This document shows, in pieces, positions 25,610-35,562 of a stretch of DNA of 64,000 bases (its first letter is position 1; every line of letters starts with the position of its first letter). The DNA is taken from assembly GCF_900096995.1 (NCBI RefSeq), contig NZ_OANT01000012.1:1-64000 (forward strand). Reading direction: 5' to 3'. This DNA comes from Acinetobacter puyangensis (lineage in GTDB: Bacteria > Pseudomonadota > Gammaproteobacteria > Pseudomonadales > Moraxellaceae). The notes under the pieces were generated by a model that worked only from the letters and a program-made list of their open reading frames with translations, was not told the origin of the DNA and searched no databases. A program made the position numbers and the translations under genes.

Positions 25610-26110
25610 TCAAATATGCGCATACCAGTCTAATGCTGCAATTGCTTTTGCGCTGGCATGTTTGACGCAATCCAGTTGCTTTAACGCAATACCGTTCACT
25701 TGCAGATCTGCAACCAGATCCAGTAAAGGTAAAATCACAAAATCCCGTTGTAGCAATCCTGCATGAGGTACAGTCAAGCGTGGATGCTGGATATTCTGCG
25801 CATCATAAAGTAGCAAATCAAGATCTAACGTACGTTCACCCCAATGGCGCAAGCGCACACGTCCAGAATTATTTTCAATGTGTTGCAATGCATCAAGTAA
25901 TGCCAGAGGTTCTAGCTGAGTCTGTAAGCAAACCACAGCATTAAGATAATCGGGCTGGTCCTGCGGTCCCATGGGCGGACTTGCATATAAGCGTGAAACC
26001 TTGACTGTCCCTAGTTCTTGCAATTGCCGAATGGCTTGCTTTAGAATTTTCCGGCTATCGCCCAAATTACTACCCATACCAATGTAACAGGTATGCATCA
26101 TCTCAGTCAT
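25610..26110 (-). CDS. folK: 6-hydroxymethyl-dihydropterin pyrophosphokinase
   Basis: Transfers pyrophosphate from ATP to the pterin precursor of folate. The 166-aa protein has YIGMGSNLGD near 9-18, the signature RWGERTLDLDLLLYD near 90-104 (here RHWGERTLDLDLLLY) and PHAGLLQRDFVILPL. The ATG at 26110 overlaps the pcnB stop as ATGA, supporting it over the later Met codons and implying translational coupling to pcnB, a common gene pair. Confidence 0.95.
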   Translation of the reverse strand: MTEMMHTCYIGMGSNLGDSRKILKQAIRQLQELGTVKVSRLYASPPMGPQDQPDYLNAVVCLQTQLEPLALLDALQHIENNSGRVRLRHWGERTLDLDLLLYDAQNIQHPRLTVPHAGLLQRDFVILPLLDLVADLQVNGIALKQLDCVKHASAKAIAALDWYAHI

Positions 26111-27570
26111 TGTGTCGGCCCAAAAACCACATGAGATAAGTCACGTTGTACACGACGACGCTTTAGAATCGGATGCCCCGAAGTCACGCCAGAAGTCTGC
26201 TCAACAGCTGAAGAAGATGCTGTCTTTTGCGGATTTAACTTTTGCGCTCGAGCTTCATTTTTCTGTTTGGCCCGTCGTGCTGCACGGGTATTGACCTGAG
26301 TTTCCAGCACCAGCGGTACAAATGCTTCATGTTGCTCATCGGGTACTTTACGACGATTTTTTTGTTGTTGACGTCGATAATCAGCAATGGCTTTTTCTTT
26401 TTGGTCGTTACTTAATTCCTGAAAATTTTCCCACCATTGTCCCATGCCTTGGGTAGTTTGATCACCAGATTGTTCACGCAATAACAAAAAGTCGAAACCT
26501 GCCCGAAAACGGGCATGATTTGCAAGCTGCACGATATGTTGCGGTTTTGGTGAGATCAGGCGAATCTGCATTTCCCATACTTCACGGATAAAAGTTTCGG
26601 CAAAACGCGGAATAATGGTACAAGTGGCCTGCCGTTTTAATACATCAATCCCTGCCTGTGCCCGCGCTTCGGCTTCAATTACACCTTTACTGCGATAAAA
26701 TTCGATACGCTCCAAATAGGGCTGCCATAACAGCACTGCATAAAAGAATGCCGAGTTAATGCTTTTACCCTGCACAATACGTTGATCGGTATTTTGCGCT
26801 GCACGTTGAATCAATGGGGTAATTTCAGGTTTGACATCGGCAAGCACCTGCTTCCAAATATTAAACTGAATAAGCATCGGCAATAATTTTTCCAGTTTAC
26901 CCATGGAAAACATTTTTTGCGATTCATCATAGAGCCGGTGTGGCGACACTTCACGTAATTGTGCTGCACACTCTACATCCCAGATATCCAAAATCGCCTG
27001 ATCAATATTAAAATTGAGTTTTGCCGCAAACCTCAAAGTACGCAGCATCCGTACCGGATCTTCATCAAAACGTTGTTTGGCATCACCGAGTAAGCGTAAT
27101 TTTTTACTTTTTATATCTTTATAAGCATCACAAAAATCCAGCACCACACCTTTGCGGGGCTGATAATATAATGTGTTGATACTGAAATCGCGACGGGCAA
27201 AATCCTGTTCGATGGTGCCCCAGTTGTTATCGCGTAACACCATACCTGTAACACTGGTGACAGCTTTTTTCGGCGGCGCACGAAAGGTGGCAACTTCAAT
27301 CATTTCCCGGCCAGAATGTACATGTGCCAGTTCAAAACGGCGTCCGATAATACGGCAACGTCGCCCAAACACCTGTTTAATCTGTGCAGGTGTTGCATTG
27401 GTCACTGCATCAAAATCTTTAGGATTTTCACCTAAAATCAAATCACGGACACCACCGCCAACGATATATGCATCGTATCCTGCTTTGGTCAGACTATCGA
27501 GAATGTCTAATATTGAAGGTGGAAGTAAAGATATGGACAATCCACATTTTGAGGCACGCAAGGTTTGCAA
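26107..27570 (-). CDS. pcnB: Poly(A) polymerase I
   Basis: Adds 3' poly(A) tails that speed RNA decay. The nucleotidyltransferase core has IVGGGVRDLILGENPKDFDAVT near 37-58 with the catalytic Asp pair, RRDFSINTLYY near 121-131, and DPVRMLRTLRFAAKLNF; the basic C-terminal tail is typical of PcnB rather than CCA-adding enzymes. The start is a TTG at 27570 with CTGGAG nine bases upstream; no ATG is available before the core. First gene of the operon that continues to darP. Confidence 0.93.
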   Translation of the reverse strand: MQTLRASKCGLSISLLPPSILDILDSLTKAGYDAYIVGGGVRDLILGENPKDFDAVTNATPAQIKQVFGRRCRIIGRRFELAHVHSGREMIEVATFRAPPKKAVTSVTGMVLRDNNWGTIEQDFARRDFSINTLYYQPRKGVVLDFCDAYKDIKSKKLRLLGDAKQRFDEDPVRMLRTLRFAAKLNFNIDQAILDIWDVECAAQLREVSPHRLYDESQKMFSMGKLEKLLPMLIQFNIWKQVLADVKPEITPLIQRAAQNTDQRIVQGKSINSAFFYAVLLWQPYLERIEFYRSKGVIEAEARAQAGIDVLKRQATCTIIPRFAETFIREVWEMQIRLISPKPQHIVQLANHARFRAGFDFLLLREQSGDQTTQGMGQWWENFQELSNDQKEKAIADYRRQQQKNRRKVPDEQHEAFVPLVLETQVNTRAARRAKQKNEARAQKLNPQKTASSSAVEQTSGVTSGHPILKRRRVQRDLSHVVFGPTQ

Positions 27571-27671
27571 AGAAGCTGGCTCCAGGTTGGAATTTAGCTA
27601 AGAAATAATGGCTTAATCATAGCTCTATCTTTGCTAAAGGGCAATTTGTTTATGCAATTTGACCCATCACT

Positions 27672-28130
27672 CTAGTCGCTTAATTGAATTCTGTCACGAT
27701 TTTTATCCAGTGTTTTAGGGCCAAAGCCTTTTACGTTTAAGACGTCATCTACTTTTTTAAATGTGCCATGCTGATTGCGGTAATCAATAATTGCCTGCGC
27801 TTTTTTACGTCCAATGCCTTCTAGTTTGGCAACGATTTCATCGCTTGTGGCAGTATTAATATTTAATTTTAGCTGTGTCCCCAACTGCTGCACCCTTAAC
27901 TTTTCATCGCCATGTAAAGGCTGAACTGGTTGCACCTGCACCACTCTTTGCTGCAAGATACTAGCTGATCCCACTTGTTTTAGCCGCGCATCATGCTGTT
28001 GCTGACGGGCTTTCCATGCCTCGAAATCATTAGAGCGACTATTATTATCTGCAAAACCATTTGCGCCATATCCCAAACCCAGCAACATACAAAGCAAATA
28101 GTTAAAGATTCTGCCTGTGTTTTTCATCAT
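27672..28130 (-). CDS. ComEA-like helix-hairpin-helix protein
   Basis: 152-aa exported protein: signal peptide ending GFA/DN near residue 27, a Gln-rich linker, and tandem helix-hairpin-helix motifs at about 88-150 (LNINTATSDEIVAKLEGIGRKKA and LNVKGFGPKTL). ComEA proteins bind incoming DNA in the periplasm during natural transformation, a known trait of Acinetobacter; this copy may serve that role. It overlaps mazG by 29 bases, so the two are co-transcribed. Confidence 0.87.
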   Translation of the reverse strand: MMKNTGRIFNYLLCMLLGLGYGANGFADNNSRSNDFEAWKARQQQHDARLKQVGSASILQQRVVQVQPVQPLHGDEKLRVQQLGTQLKLNINTATSDEIVAKLEGIGRKKAQAIIDYRNQHGTFKKVDDVLNVKGFGPKTLDKNRDRIQLSD

Positions 28131-28884
28131 TTTTAGCCTGATCCCATAAACGATCTAATTGCACCAGCTCACATTGTTCCGGTGTAAGTCCCTGTTCTGC
28201 CAATTTTTGTTCAATATAGGCAAAGCGTGTTCTAAATTTAGAAATGGTTGCCAATAAAGCCGAATCACTATCCTGATTGAGTTTACGTCCCACATTAATT
28301 AAAGAAAATAGGCAGTCACCCAATTCCTCATGCATATTTTCTTGGTCATTGTTTTGAATCGCCAGTTGCAATTCCTGTAATTCTTCCTGTAATTTCTGCC
28401 AGGCGCCATCGACATGATCCCAGTCAAAATTTAAGCTTGCTGCATAGTCCTGTAATTTTTGTGCCTGTGTAACACTTGCCCCCAGCTTAATTTTATCCAG
28501 TTTACTGTTAAATTTTTCACCTTTGGCTGCTTTTTCTTGTTGTTTGATATTTTGCCAAATACTATTGACCTCCTGTTCGGTCAATGCTGAAAAGTTTTCA
28601 TCAAATACATGCGGATGGCGACGAATCAGTTTTTCTTTTAAGACTTCTACCACATCGTGAAAATTAAACGCTTCCTGTTCGGCATACATCTGCGATTGAA
28701 AAACCACTTGTAATAATAGGTCTCCCAACTCTTCCTTGATATGTTGCACATCCCCCTCCCGGATTGCATCTTCGACTTCATAGGCTTCTTCTATGGCATA
28801 TCTGGTCAAACTTTGCGGGGTTTGTGCCCGATCCCACGGACACTCAGCCCGTAATTTTTGCATAATTTGTAATAACTGCTGCAT
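28102..28884 (-). CDS. mazG: Nucleoside triphosphate pyrophosphohydrolase MazG
   Basis: Hydrolyses (d)NTPs to monophosphates, cleaning the nucleotide pool and affecting (p)ppGpp. The 260-aa double-domain form has CPWDRAQTPQSL near 16-27 and EE-x2-E...D metal motifs at about 33-60 (EEAYEVEDAI, EELGDLLLQV), repeated in weaker form in the second half (EELGDCLFSL). Near relA, though separated by a plus-strand SDR; mazG next to relA is a recurrent arrangement in related genera. Confidence 0.95.
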   Translation of the reverse strand: MQQLLQIMQKLRAECPWDRAQTPQSLTRYAIEEAYEVEDAIREGDVQHIKEELGDLLLQVVFQSQMYAEQEAFNFHDVVEVLKEKLIRRHPHVFDENFSALTEQEVNSIWQNIKQQEKAAKGEKFNSKLDKIKLGASVTQAQKLQDYAASLNFDWDHVDGAWQKLQEELQELQLAIQNNDQENMHEELGDCLFSLINVGRKLNQDSDSALLATISKFRTRFAYIEQKLAEQGLTPEQCELVQLDRLWDQAKNDEKHRQNL

Positions 28885-28958
28885 TTACATTCAACCGTTG
28901 ACCATGATATAGGGTTATGCTAGGTCGATTTACATAAAAAGATCAAGTGAGATCACAC

Positions 28959-29729
28959 ATGACAAAACGGATTTTTATATCAGGTGCAGCACAAGGTATT
29001 GGTGCCGCAATTGCCCGCTTATTTTATCAAAAAGGTTATCGCGTAGGCATTTACGACATTCATCAGACACAGGCGCATACACTTGCCAATGAACTGGGCG
29101 AAAATGCCAAAGCAGGTCATCTTGATGTCAGCGATTATCAACAATGGCAAACTGCATTACAGGACTTTGTAGATTGGGCAGGTGGTCTGGACATTCTGGT
29201 GAATAATGCTGGAATCTTATATTCGGGCGATTTTGAAGCAACTGACATTGACCATCATCATCGTACCATTGATATCAATGTGAAAGGTGTACTCAATGGT
29301 TGCCACGCTGCCTTGCCCTATTTAAAACAGCAAGCGCATGCACGCATTATCAATCTTTCTTCCGCTTCTGCTATTTATGGTCAACCCGATCTGGTGTCAT
29401 ATTCCAGTAGTAAATTTGCTGTCAGGGGGATTACGGAAGGGTTGGATATTGAATGGGCAAAGTATGGTATTCGGGTGCTCGATGTCATGCCATTATTTGT
29501 CAATACGGATATGGTGACCAATATGGATGCTGGAACAATTAAAAATATGGGCGTCCATCTACAGGCAGATGATGTGGCTCAAGCCGTATGGCAAACTGCA
29601 ACCAGTCAATGGCCATTGTTGGCAACGCATCATCCAGTCGGTTTCTCGACCCGACTGATGTTTCATTTAAGTCAGTTCAGCCCACAATGTGTCAATCGCT
29701 GGGCAAATACATTTTTAAGCCGTAAATAG
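28959..29729 (+). CDS. Short-chain dehydrogenase/reductase
   Basis: 256-aa SDR with SGAAQGIGAAIAR near 8-20, NNAG near 88-91 and the catalytic YSSSK near 151-155; the C-terminal half is like that of alcohol/retinol-type SDRs. I use ATG 28959; a GTG four codons earlier lies within the probable ribosome binding region. It is inserted, in opposite direction, between mazG and relA, and ends at a strong terminator shared with relA. Substrate unknown. Confidence 0.86.
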   Translation: MTKRIFISGAAQGIGAAIARLFYQKGYRVGIYDIHQTQAHTLANELGENAKAGHLDVSDYQQWQTALQDFVDWAGGLDILVNNAGILYSGDFEATDIDHHHRTIDINVKGVLNGCHAALPYLKQQAHARIINLSSASAIYGQPDLVSYSSSKFAVRGITEGLDIEWAKYGIRVLDVMPLFVNTDMVTNMDAGTIKNMGVHLQADDVAQAVWQTATSQWPLLATHHPVGFSTRLMFHLSQFSPQCVNRWANTFLSRK

Positions 29730-29763
29730 ATCAATTAGAAAAAACTGTAAACTATAAAAACCA

Positions 29764-29790
29764 GATCACCCACTGGTATAGTGGGTGATC
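29764..29790. terminator. Convergent terminator, SDR / relA
   Basis: GATCACCCACT (29764-29774) and its perfect complement (29780-29790) form an 11-bp stem with a 5-nt loop between two convergent genes. Followed by AT-rich sequence but no T-run. Confidence 0.8.
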
Positions 29791-29819
29791 ATCAATAAAA
29801 TATGACACATGATCAGACT

Positions 29820-32132
29820 TTAACTGCCTTGCACCAAGCGTCTTGCACTGATAATACCGGGTTGTTGTTCCAGTCTAGCCAAAAGACGGGATAACTGCGC
29901 CAACCCCTTGACTTCAATCAACAGTTTCATATTGGCAATGCCATCGTTGTCCGAAATGGTATTGACCTGACGAATATTGACATGATCGGCAAAAATCACC
30001 TGAGTCAAATCTTTTAGCAGACCACGACGATCATAAGCTTCAACCACGATCTGTACACTTTGACCACGGGTTGGCTGCATTTCCCAATCGGCTTCCACAC
30101 CACGTTCCGGCTCATTTTCGATCATGCGCAGATAATCTGGACATGCAATTTTATGAATACTGACACCACGATTCAGAGTAATATAGCCACCGATGCCTTC
30201 GCCATGTACAGGCTGACAGCATTTGGCGATATGCAATTCCACATTATCCAGTCCGTCAATCAGAATGCCATGCGCAGATAAGGTATGGCTGGCACGTGGA
30301 TTTAACGCCGGCTTAAGCACCAGTTCCGGTTCATCTGCATCAATATGCATCTGACGATTGACCTGATTCATCAATTGATGCAGGCTAATATCACCCGCTA
30401 CCAATCCAATTAAAATATCTTCTCCGGTTTTGGCATTGAAGATATTGCAATAATCGTTCAGATCAATACTTTTGGGATGGATGGCCAAACGTGTCAATTC
30501 CTTATTGAGAATTTCACGTCCGATTTCCAGATTTTTACTACGATCCTGTTGTCTAAACCAGTGTCTGAGCTTATCTCTAGCTCTGGCGGTTTTGATATAA
30601 CCTAATGAATGCACCAGCCAGTCACGGTTTGGCTCACGATCCTTTTTGGTTAAAATTTCAACCTGCTCACCGGTTTTAAGCACATAAGTCAGGGGCACAT
30701 AGCGTTGATTGACCCGTGCTGCATAGCAATGGTTACCCACTTCGGTGTGCACATGGTAGGCAAAATCCAGTGCGGTAGACCCCCGCGGCAATTCCTTTAT
30801 ATCGCCATCACGGCTAAACACATAAATCTTTTCAAATTCTTCAAAATCTTGTAAAGATTCAATGTTTTCGTGATCGTCCTCATCCGAGGTATTGATGGGT
30901 TGTGCATCTTTACGTTCCTGATATAACTCAAGTACAGAACGCAGGGAATGCAAGCGATGATTAAAGGAATGATCGGTACGTTTTTCACCTTCTTTATAAT
31001 TAAAATGAGAACATACCCCAAGCTCGGCTTCCTGATGCATATCTTTGGTACGGATCTGAATTTCCAGCGATTTGTTTTCAGCAATCACTGCCGTATGCAA
31101 GGAACGGTAACCATTGGCTTTGGGATTGGTAATGTAGTCATCAAACTGATGTGGAATATGATGCCATAATTGATGAACGATACCGAGCGAGTGATAACAC
31201 TCCGGCACCGAGTCCACCAGTATTCGTAACGCACGAATATCATAGAGCTGATCAAAACTCAGGTTCTTGCTACGCATTTTGCGATAAATCGAATAAATAT
31301 GTTTTACTCGACCCGTAATCTCGGCATGAATATCATTTTTTTCCAGTTCGGTTTTAATTTCCTGAATCACCGTCTGAATATAATGTTCACGCTCGGTACG
31401 CTTCTCATTAAGTAAAGTGGCAATTTCTTTATAACGATCTGGGGAAAGATAACGAAAGGCGAGATCTTCCAGTTCCCATTTCAGCTGTGCAATACCTAGA
31501 CGGTGCGCCAATGGTGCATAAATGGTTAAAATTTCCCGTGCCACCCGTTCCTGACGATCTTTTGGTGCATCATGTAATTGTCTTAGAACATAGGTACGTT
31601 CGGCAAGTTTAATCAATACCACACGTACATCTTCGGTCACGGCAATCAGCATTTTATAAATGCCGGTCAGATGCTCACGTTGATTATTATTAAAATGATC
31701 TTCCAGATGCTTGTTCTGTTCAATCAGATCAGACAGCTTCCCCATGGCCAAAGTACCCTTGACCAGTTGGAACACTTGATCACCAAAATCTTTTTCGACT
31801 TCTTCAAGTGTGGTCAGCCCCTCCCGCACACTTCGATACAATACCGCTGCCACCAGTGTTTCCTGATCGACATTTAAATGCGCAAGAATATCAGCCATAC
31901 CAATTCCCATCGCAAAAGTATTGCTACGATGTTTAATGGTACTAATGATTTCATGTTCTAAAGCAAGATGACATGCATGTTCTAATAAATCCAGATCTTG
32001 AAAATCATTATTATGTTTTAAACGATCCAGCCAAGCCACCAAATCTATCTGAGTTTCGGCGGCATGTTCCCCAGTCGTCACTACAGAAAGCTGATTTAGT
32101 CTTCCTGGCAGTTCTTCCCGCACTGTGACCAT
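29820..32132 (-). CDS. relA: GTP pyrophosphokinase RelA ((p)ppGpp synthetase)
   Basis: Makes the stringent-response alarmone on starved ribosomes. The 770-aa long-RSH protein has an N-terminal pseudo-hydrolase region in which the HD pair of SpoT is lost (VLYRSVREG where SpoT has LHDVIEDT), so it should only synthesise. The synthetase domain follows (KHIYSIYRKM; NPKANGYRSLHTAV near 345), then TGS (near 420-480), zinc-finger-like and C-terminal ACT domain. It is preceded by rlmD with a 26-base gap, likely one transcript. Confidence 0.96.
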   Translation of the reverse strand: MVTVREELPGRLNQLSVVTTGEHAAETQIDLVAWLDRLKHNNDFQDLDLLEHACHLALEHEIISTIKHRSNTFAMGIGMADILAHLNVDQETLVAAVLYRSVREGLTTLEEVEKDFGDQVFQLVKGTLAMGKLSDLIEQNKHLEDHFNNNQREHLTGIYKMLIAVTEDVRVVLIKLAERTYVLRQLHDAPKDRQERVAREILTIYAPLAHRLGIAQLKWELEDLAFRYLSPDRYKEIATLLNEKRTEREHYIQTVIQEIKTELEKNDIHAEITGRVKHIYSIYRKMRSKNLSFDQLYDIRALRILVDSVPECYHSLGIVHQLWHHIPHQFDDYITNPKANGYRSLHTAVIAENKSLEIQIRTKDMHQEAELGVCSHFNYKEGEKRTDHSFNHRLHSLRSVLELYQERKDAQPINTSDEDDHENIESLQDFEEFEKIYVFSRDGDIKELPRGSTALDFAYHVHTEVGNHCYAARVNQRYVPLTYVLKTGEQVEILTKKDREPNRDWLVHSLGYIKTARARDKLRHWFRQQDRSKNLEIGREILNKELTRLAIHPKSIDLNDYCNIFNAKTGEDILIGLVAGDISLHQLMNQVNRQMHIDADEPELVLKPALNPRASHTLSAHGILIDGLDNVELHIAKCCQPVHGEGIGGYITLNRGVSIHKIACPDYLRMIENEPERGVEADWEMQPTRGQSVQIVVEAYDRRGLLKDLTQVIFADHVNIRQVNTISDNDGIANMKLLIEVKGLAQLSRLLARLEQQPGIISARRLVQGS

Positions 32133-32158
32133 ACCATCCTCCCTATCGTTATGCTCAA

Positions 32159-33553
32159 TTAAACTTCATTGCACCCACTGGATACAATTTTTTCGAACAA
32201 AGTAATCGATTCGACGTGCTCGGTATGGGTAAACATATCCATCACACCGGCCTGAACCAATCGATAGCCTTGCCGAGTTAAAATACCTGCATCTCTTGCC
32301 AATGTTGCTGGATCACAAGATACATATACTATTCTTTTTGCAGCAAAATTCACCACATATTGCATGACTTGTTCCGCACCTGCGCGAGGTGGATCAATGA
32401 GTAGCGCATCAAATCCCTGTGTTGCCCATGTCTGATCCGAGAAATCCTGTGCTAGATCCTGCTGATAAAATTTGACATTGCTGATCTGGTTCAATCTGGC
32501 ATTTTCCTCACCACGTAAAACCATTTCTTCGACACCTTCTACCGCCACGACCTGCCCCATTTCTCCCACGCATTTTGCCAAAGCAAAAGAGAAATTTCCC
32601 AGACCACAGAACAAATCCAAAACTCTTTCACCTTTTTGCAAATCAAGCAACTGACATGCCAACTGCACCATTTGTTGATTCACAGTTGCATTCACCTGTG
32701 TAAAATCGACAGGTGAAAATGCCAGTTTTAAATCGAATGCTGGCAATTGGTAATGCAAACGCATTATAGCAGTTTCTGCATCAATACGCTGTAGCGTTTG
32801 GTATCGATCAGGCAACAAATATAGCTGCCAAGCACGTTTTTTTACAAAATCTAACAATTTTTCAATGTCTTGCTGTGACAGCTTACTCACATGCCGAATA
32901 AGTAAGGCAACGTCCTGATCGCCAAGCGCAAATTCAAGATGGGTAATTGCCTGTTTATTTTCCAGCTGTTTTAAGCAATCGGTCAGGGCTAAAAGTTGAG
33001 AAGATACACGTTCATCCAGAATCGGACAGTGTTCAATTGCCACCAGATAATTAGACTTACTTTCACGAAAACCAACAATCATCTGTTGCTGTTTTGCTCG
33101 CCAGCGAACACCTAAGCGTGCACGACGACGATAATCGGTTGTTAAGGAACGAATCGGTGCTAACCAGTGATGCGGTGCAATGCCCGCGATATGCTGCAAA
33201 TGTGACTTTAAGACGTCCTGCTTAAATGCGATTTGTTTATCTAATGCAATATGCTGGATTGAACAGCCACCACATACACCAAAATGTTTACAAATTGGCT
33301 GAACACGATCGGGTGATGGATCACTAAGTATCTCAATTGCATCTGCTTCTTCAAAACGTTTATGCTGTCTGGTGATTTTGGCCAGTACAGTTTCTTGCGG
33401 CAGGGCAAAGCGCACAAAAACTTTTTTACCCTGTTTGCTATGATCAGACTGCTCGGCACCATATAAGGCAATACCACGACCTTCATGCGATAAATTTTCA
33501 ATTGATAACGTCACTGGCTGCAAAGCTGGCTGTGAACGCAAATGCTTTTTCAA
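32159..33553 (-). CDS. rlmD: 23S rRNA m5U1939 methyltransferase RlmD
   Basis: 464-aa SAM- and Fe-S-dependent enzyme. An N-terminal TRAM domain (about 12-75) is followed by the cluster ligands Cys88, Cys94 and Cys97 ([10 protein letters not shown]) with a fourth Cys near 178, then the methyltransferase core with [11 protein letters not shown] near 320 and the catalytic [11 protein letters not shown] near 415. The cysM-exonuclease-rlmD-relA order resembles the Pseudomonas gacS-cysM-rumA-relA neighbourhood. Confidence 0.95.
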   Translation of the reverse strand: MKKHLRSQPALQPVTLSIENLSHEGRGIALYGAEQSDHSKQGKKVFVRFALPQETVLAKITRQHKRFEEADAIEILSDPSPDRVQPICKHFGVCGGCSIQHIALDKQIAFKQDVLKSHLQHIAGIAPHHWLAPIRSLTTDYRRRARLGVRWRAKQQQMIVGFRESKSNYLVAIEHCPILDERVSSQLLALTDCLKQLENKQAITHLEFALGDQDVALLIRHVSKLSQQDIEKLLDFVKKRAWQLYLLPDRYQTLQRIDAETAIMRLHYQLPAFDLKLAFSPVDFTQVNATVNQQMVQLACQLLDLQKGERVLDLFCGLGNFSFALAKCVGEMGQVVAVEGVEEMVLRGEENARLNQISNVKFYQQDLAQDFSDQTWATQGFDALLIDPPRAGAEQVMQYVVNFAAKRIVYVSCDPATLARDAGILTRQGYRLVQAGVMDMFTHTEHVESITLFEKIVSSGCNEV

Positions 33554-33594
33554 AGCGATATTCCAAATAAATGATTGAAGAGCGTAACGTAGAT

Positions 33595-34407
33595 TCAGTT
33601 AAAATCAGATTGTGTAAATACCGTGCTTAAACAGGTCTTTTGCCAAATTTCTAGAAATTCGGCATGTTGCGGTTGTTGCTGTAGATATAAAATCGTATGA
33701 CGAATCCAGTCCTGATGCTGTGCCTGCTGGATAAATCCACGTAACAGCAACCAGCGTAAATAAATCAACCAAGTATTCAGCACATCACCTTCACAATAAC
33801 AACTTAAATCCAGCCATTGCTGCTGTTTTACATAGTCTGCCACATGATAACCTGATAACCCACGTTTGCCGGGATAACCCAGAATTTGTGCCACATCATC
33901 AAGTTTCTGAAAATTACGAATATTAAAACTCGCCAGTACATCCATTAAATCGGTGTGTCTGGCATGATATCGATTCTGGTAATTATTATGTCGTTTCTGA
34001 GGATTCCAGTCGCCCTGCTCAAATAAATTGGCCGCGGTTACCCCATGATATAAACAGCGGTACATAATCACCGGCAAATCAAACTGACCACCATTCCAGC
34101 TCACCAGAATCGGCGATTTTTTCTCAAAAATACCAACAAATTTTTGCAGGATCTCGATCTCGGAAAAATTTTCTCTGCTCCATGAAAACAGTTGAAATTT
34201 ATCCTGATCAATCCATAGGCCGGAAATACAGACAATTTCATGCAAAGGCGTGCGAGGAAACTCTGTACCGGCTTCTTGCCGACGCAGTTTATTTAAGGCT
34301 TGTTGGGCGTCATCAAGCGGTAAATCCAGTCCATAGAGTTGGCTACCCGCTTTTACATCCGTCACTGTTTCGATATCAAAGACTAAAATAGGGTAGCCAA
34401 ACATCAT
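33595..34407 (-). CDS. PolB-type 3'-5' exonuclease domain protein
   Basis: 270-aa DnaQ-like exonuclease of the kind described as related to the exonuclease domain of family B polymerases. The metal ligands of motif I are Asp11 and Glu13 in FDIET; motif II is [12 protein letters not shown] near 103-114, and motif III is in [12 protein letters not shown] near 207-218. It has no polymerase domain. Lies between cysM and rlmD, same strand, 41 bases before rlmD. Its biological role is not well known; DNA repair or RNA trimming are both possible. Confidence 0.85.
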   Translation of the reverse strand: MMFGYPILVFDIETVTDVKAGSQLYGLDLPLDDAQQALNKLRRQEAGTEFPRTPLHEIVCISGLWIDQDKFQLFSWSRENFSEIEILQKFVGIFEKKSPILVSWNGGQFDLPVIMYRCLYHGVTAANLFEQGDWNPQKRHNNYQNRYHARHTDLMDVLASFNIRNFQKLDDVAQILGYPGKRGLSGYHVADYVKQQQWLDLSCYCEGDVLNTWLIYLRWLLLRGFIQQAQHQDWIRHTILYLQQQPQHAEFLEIWQKTCLSTVFTQSDFN

Positions 34408-34461
34408 ATTATCTCTCGTTTTTACAGAACGTTTCTACGGACCGTTTTTTACACACCATCT

Positions 34462-35385
34462 TTAAAGTTCATCTTTTACAGAATAGAGGCCAGTAGAAAG
34501 GTAACGATCTCCCCGATCACAAATGATACAGACAATCACTGCATCGGGATTGTGTTTTGCCACTTGCAATGCTGCCCATACTGCACCACCGGAGGAAGTG
34601 CCGGCACAAATGCCTTCATGACGGGCGAGTTGTCGCATGGTCACTTCGGCATCTTTTTGATCAATATCGATCACTTGATCGACACGGGAGGCATCAAAAA
34701 TTGTTGGAAGATATTCTTTGGGCCAGCGGCGAATCCCGGCAATACTCGAACCTTCGGAAGGTTGTAAACCAATAATCTGAATATCTGGATTTTTTTCCTT
34801 TAGATATTTAGATACACCCATAATGGTCCCTGTGGTTCCCATCGAACTGACAAAATGGGTGATTTTTCCCTCTGTTTGTTCCCAGATTTCCGGTCCTGTG
34901 GTGAGGTAATGTGCTTCCGAATTATCTTGATTGCCAAACTGATTCAAAACCAGTCCAAGACCGTCAGTCTGCATCTGTAAAGCCAGATCACGGGCACCTT
35001 CCATACCCTGTTCCTTGGTGACTTCGATTAACTCTGCACCATAAGCCAGCATTGCATCTTTACGCTCCTGACTCATATTGTCCGGCATGATCAACTTCAT
35101 GCGGTAACCACGCATGGCTGCCACCATTGCCAAAGCAATACCGGTATTACCACTGGTGGCCTCAATCAAGGTATCACCCGGTTTAATCTGACCACGACGT
35201 TCAGCCTGTATAATCATATTATAGGCAGGACGATCTTTGACAGAACCGGCCGGATTATTCCCTTCCAACTTTGCCAATACCGTCGCCGAACATTGATTTA
35301 AACGCTGTAATCGCACCAACGGTGTTTTACCGACGTAGTAATCAAGGGTGTATTGCTCGTTTTGAAAAGGATGTGTATTACTCAT
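34462..35385 (-). CDS. cysM: Cysteine synthase B
   Basis: PLP enzyme that makes cysteine (or S-sulfocysteine) from O-acetylserine. The PLP lysine is Lys50 in GSVKDRPA, with EATSGNTGIALA near 80 and the phosphate-binding GTTGTIMG near 180; GTSSGGAVWAAL lies near the C-terminus. Length (307 aa) and the RWPKEYLP segment suit CysM rather than CysK. It is divergent from gacS across 177 bases, an order conserved in pseudomonads. Confidence 0.95.
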   Translation of the reverse strand: MSNTHPFQNEQYTLDYYVGKTPLVRLQRLNQCSATVLAKLEGNNPAGSVKDRPAYNMIIQAERRGQIKPGDTLIEATSGNTGIALAMVAAMRGYRMKLIMPDNMSQERKDAMLAYGAELIEVTKEQGMEGARDLALQMQTDGLGLVLNQFGNQDNSEAHYLTTGPEIWEQTEGKITHFVSSMGTTGTIMGVSKYLKEKNPDIQIIGLQPSEGSSIAGIRRWPKEYLPTIFDASRVDQVIDIDQKDAEVTMRQLARHEGICAGTSSGGAVWAALQVAKHNPDAVIVCIICDRGDRYLSTGLYSVKDEL

Positions 35386-35562
35386 TTTTGGCTCTTAAGT
35401 GTTGCCGATCTGAAAAGTTCGTCTATTGTAGAGAAAAACGTCCGCCACTGCATCAATCCACTTAGATTTTTATAACCACATCTACAATAGATTTTGCTTG
35501 ATCAGCTAAAATACGTGCTAGTATTCTAACATTTATTGCTTCTATGATGTTGATATTGCACC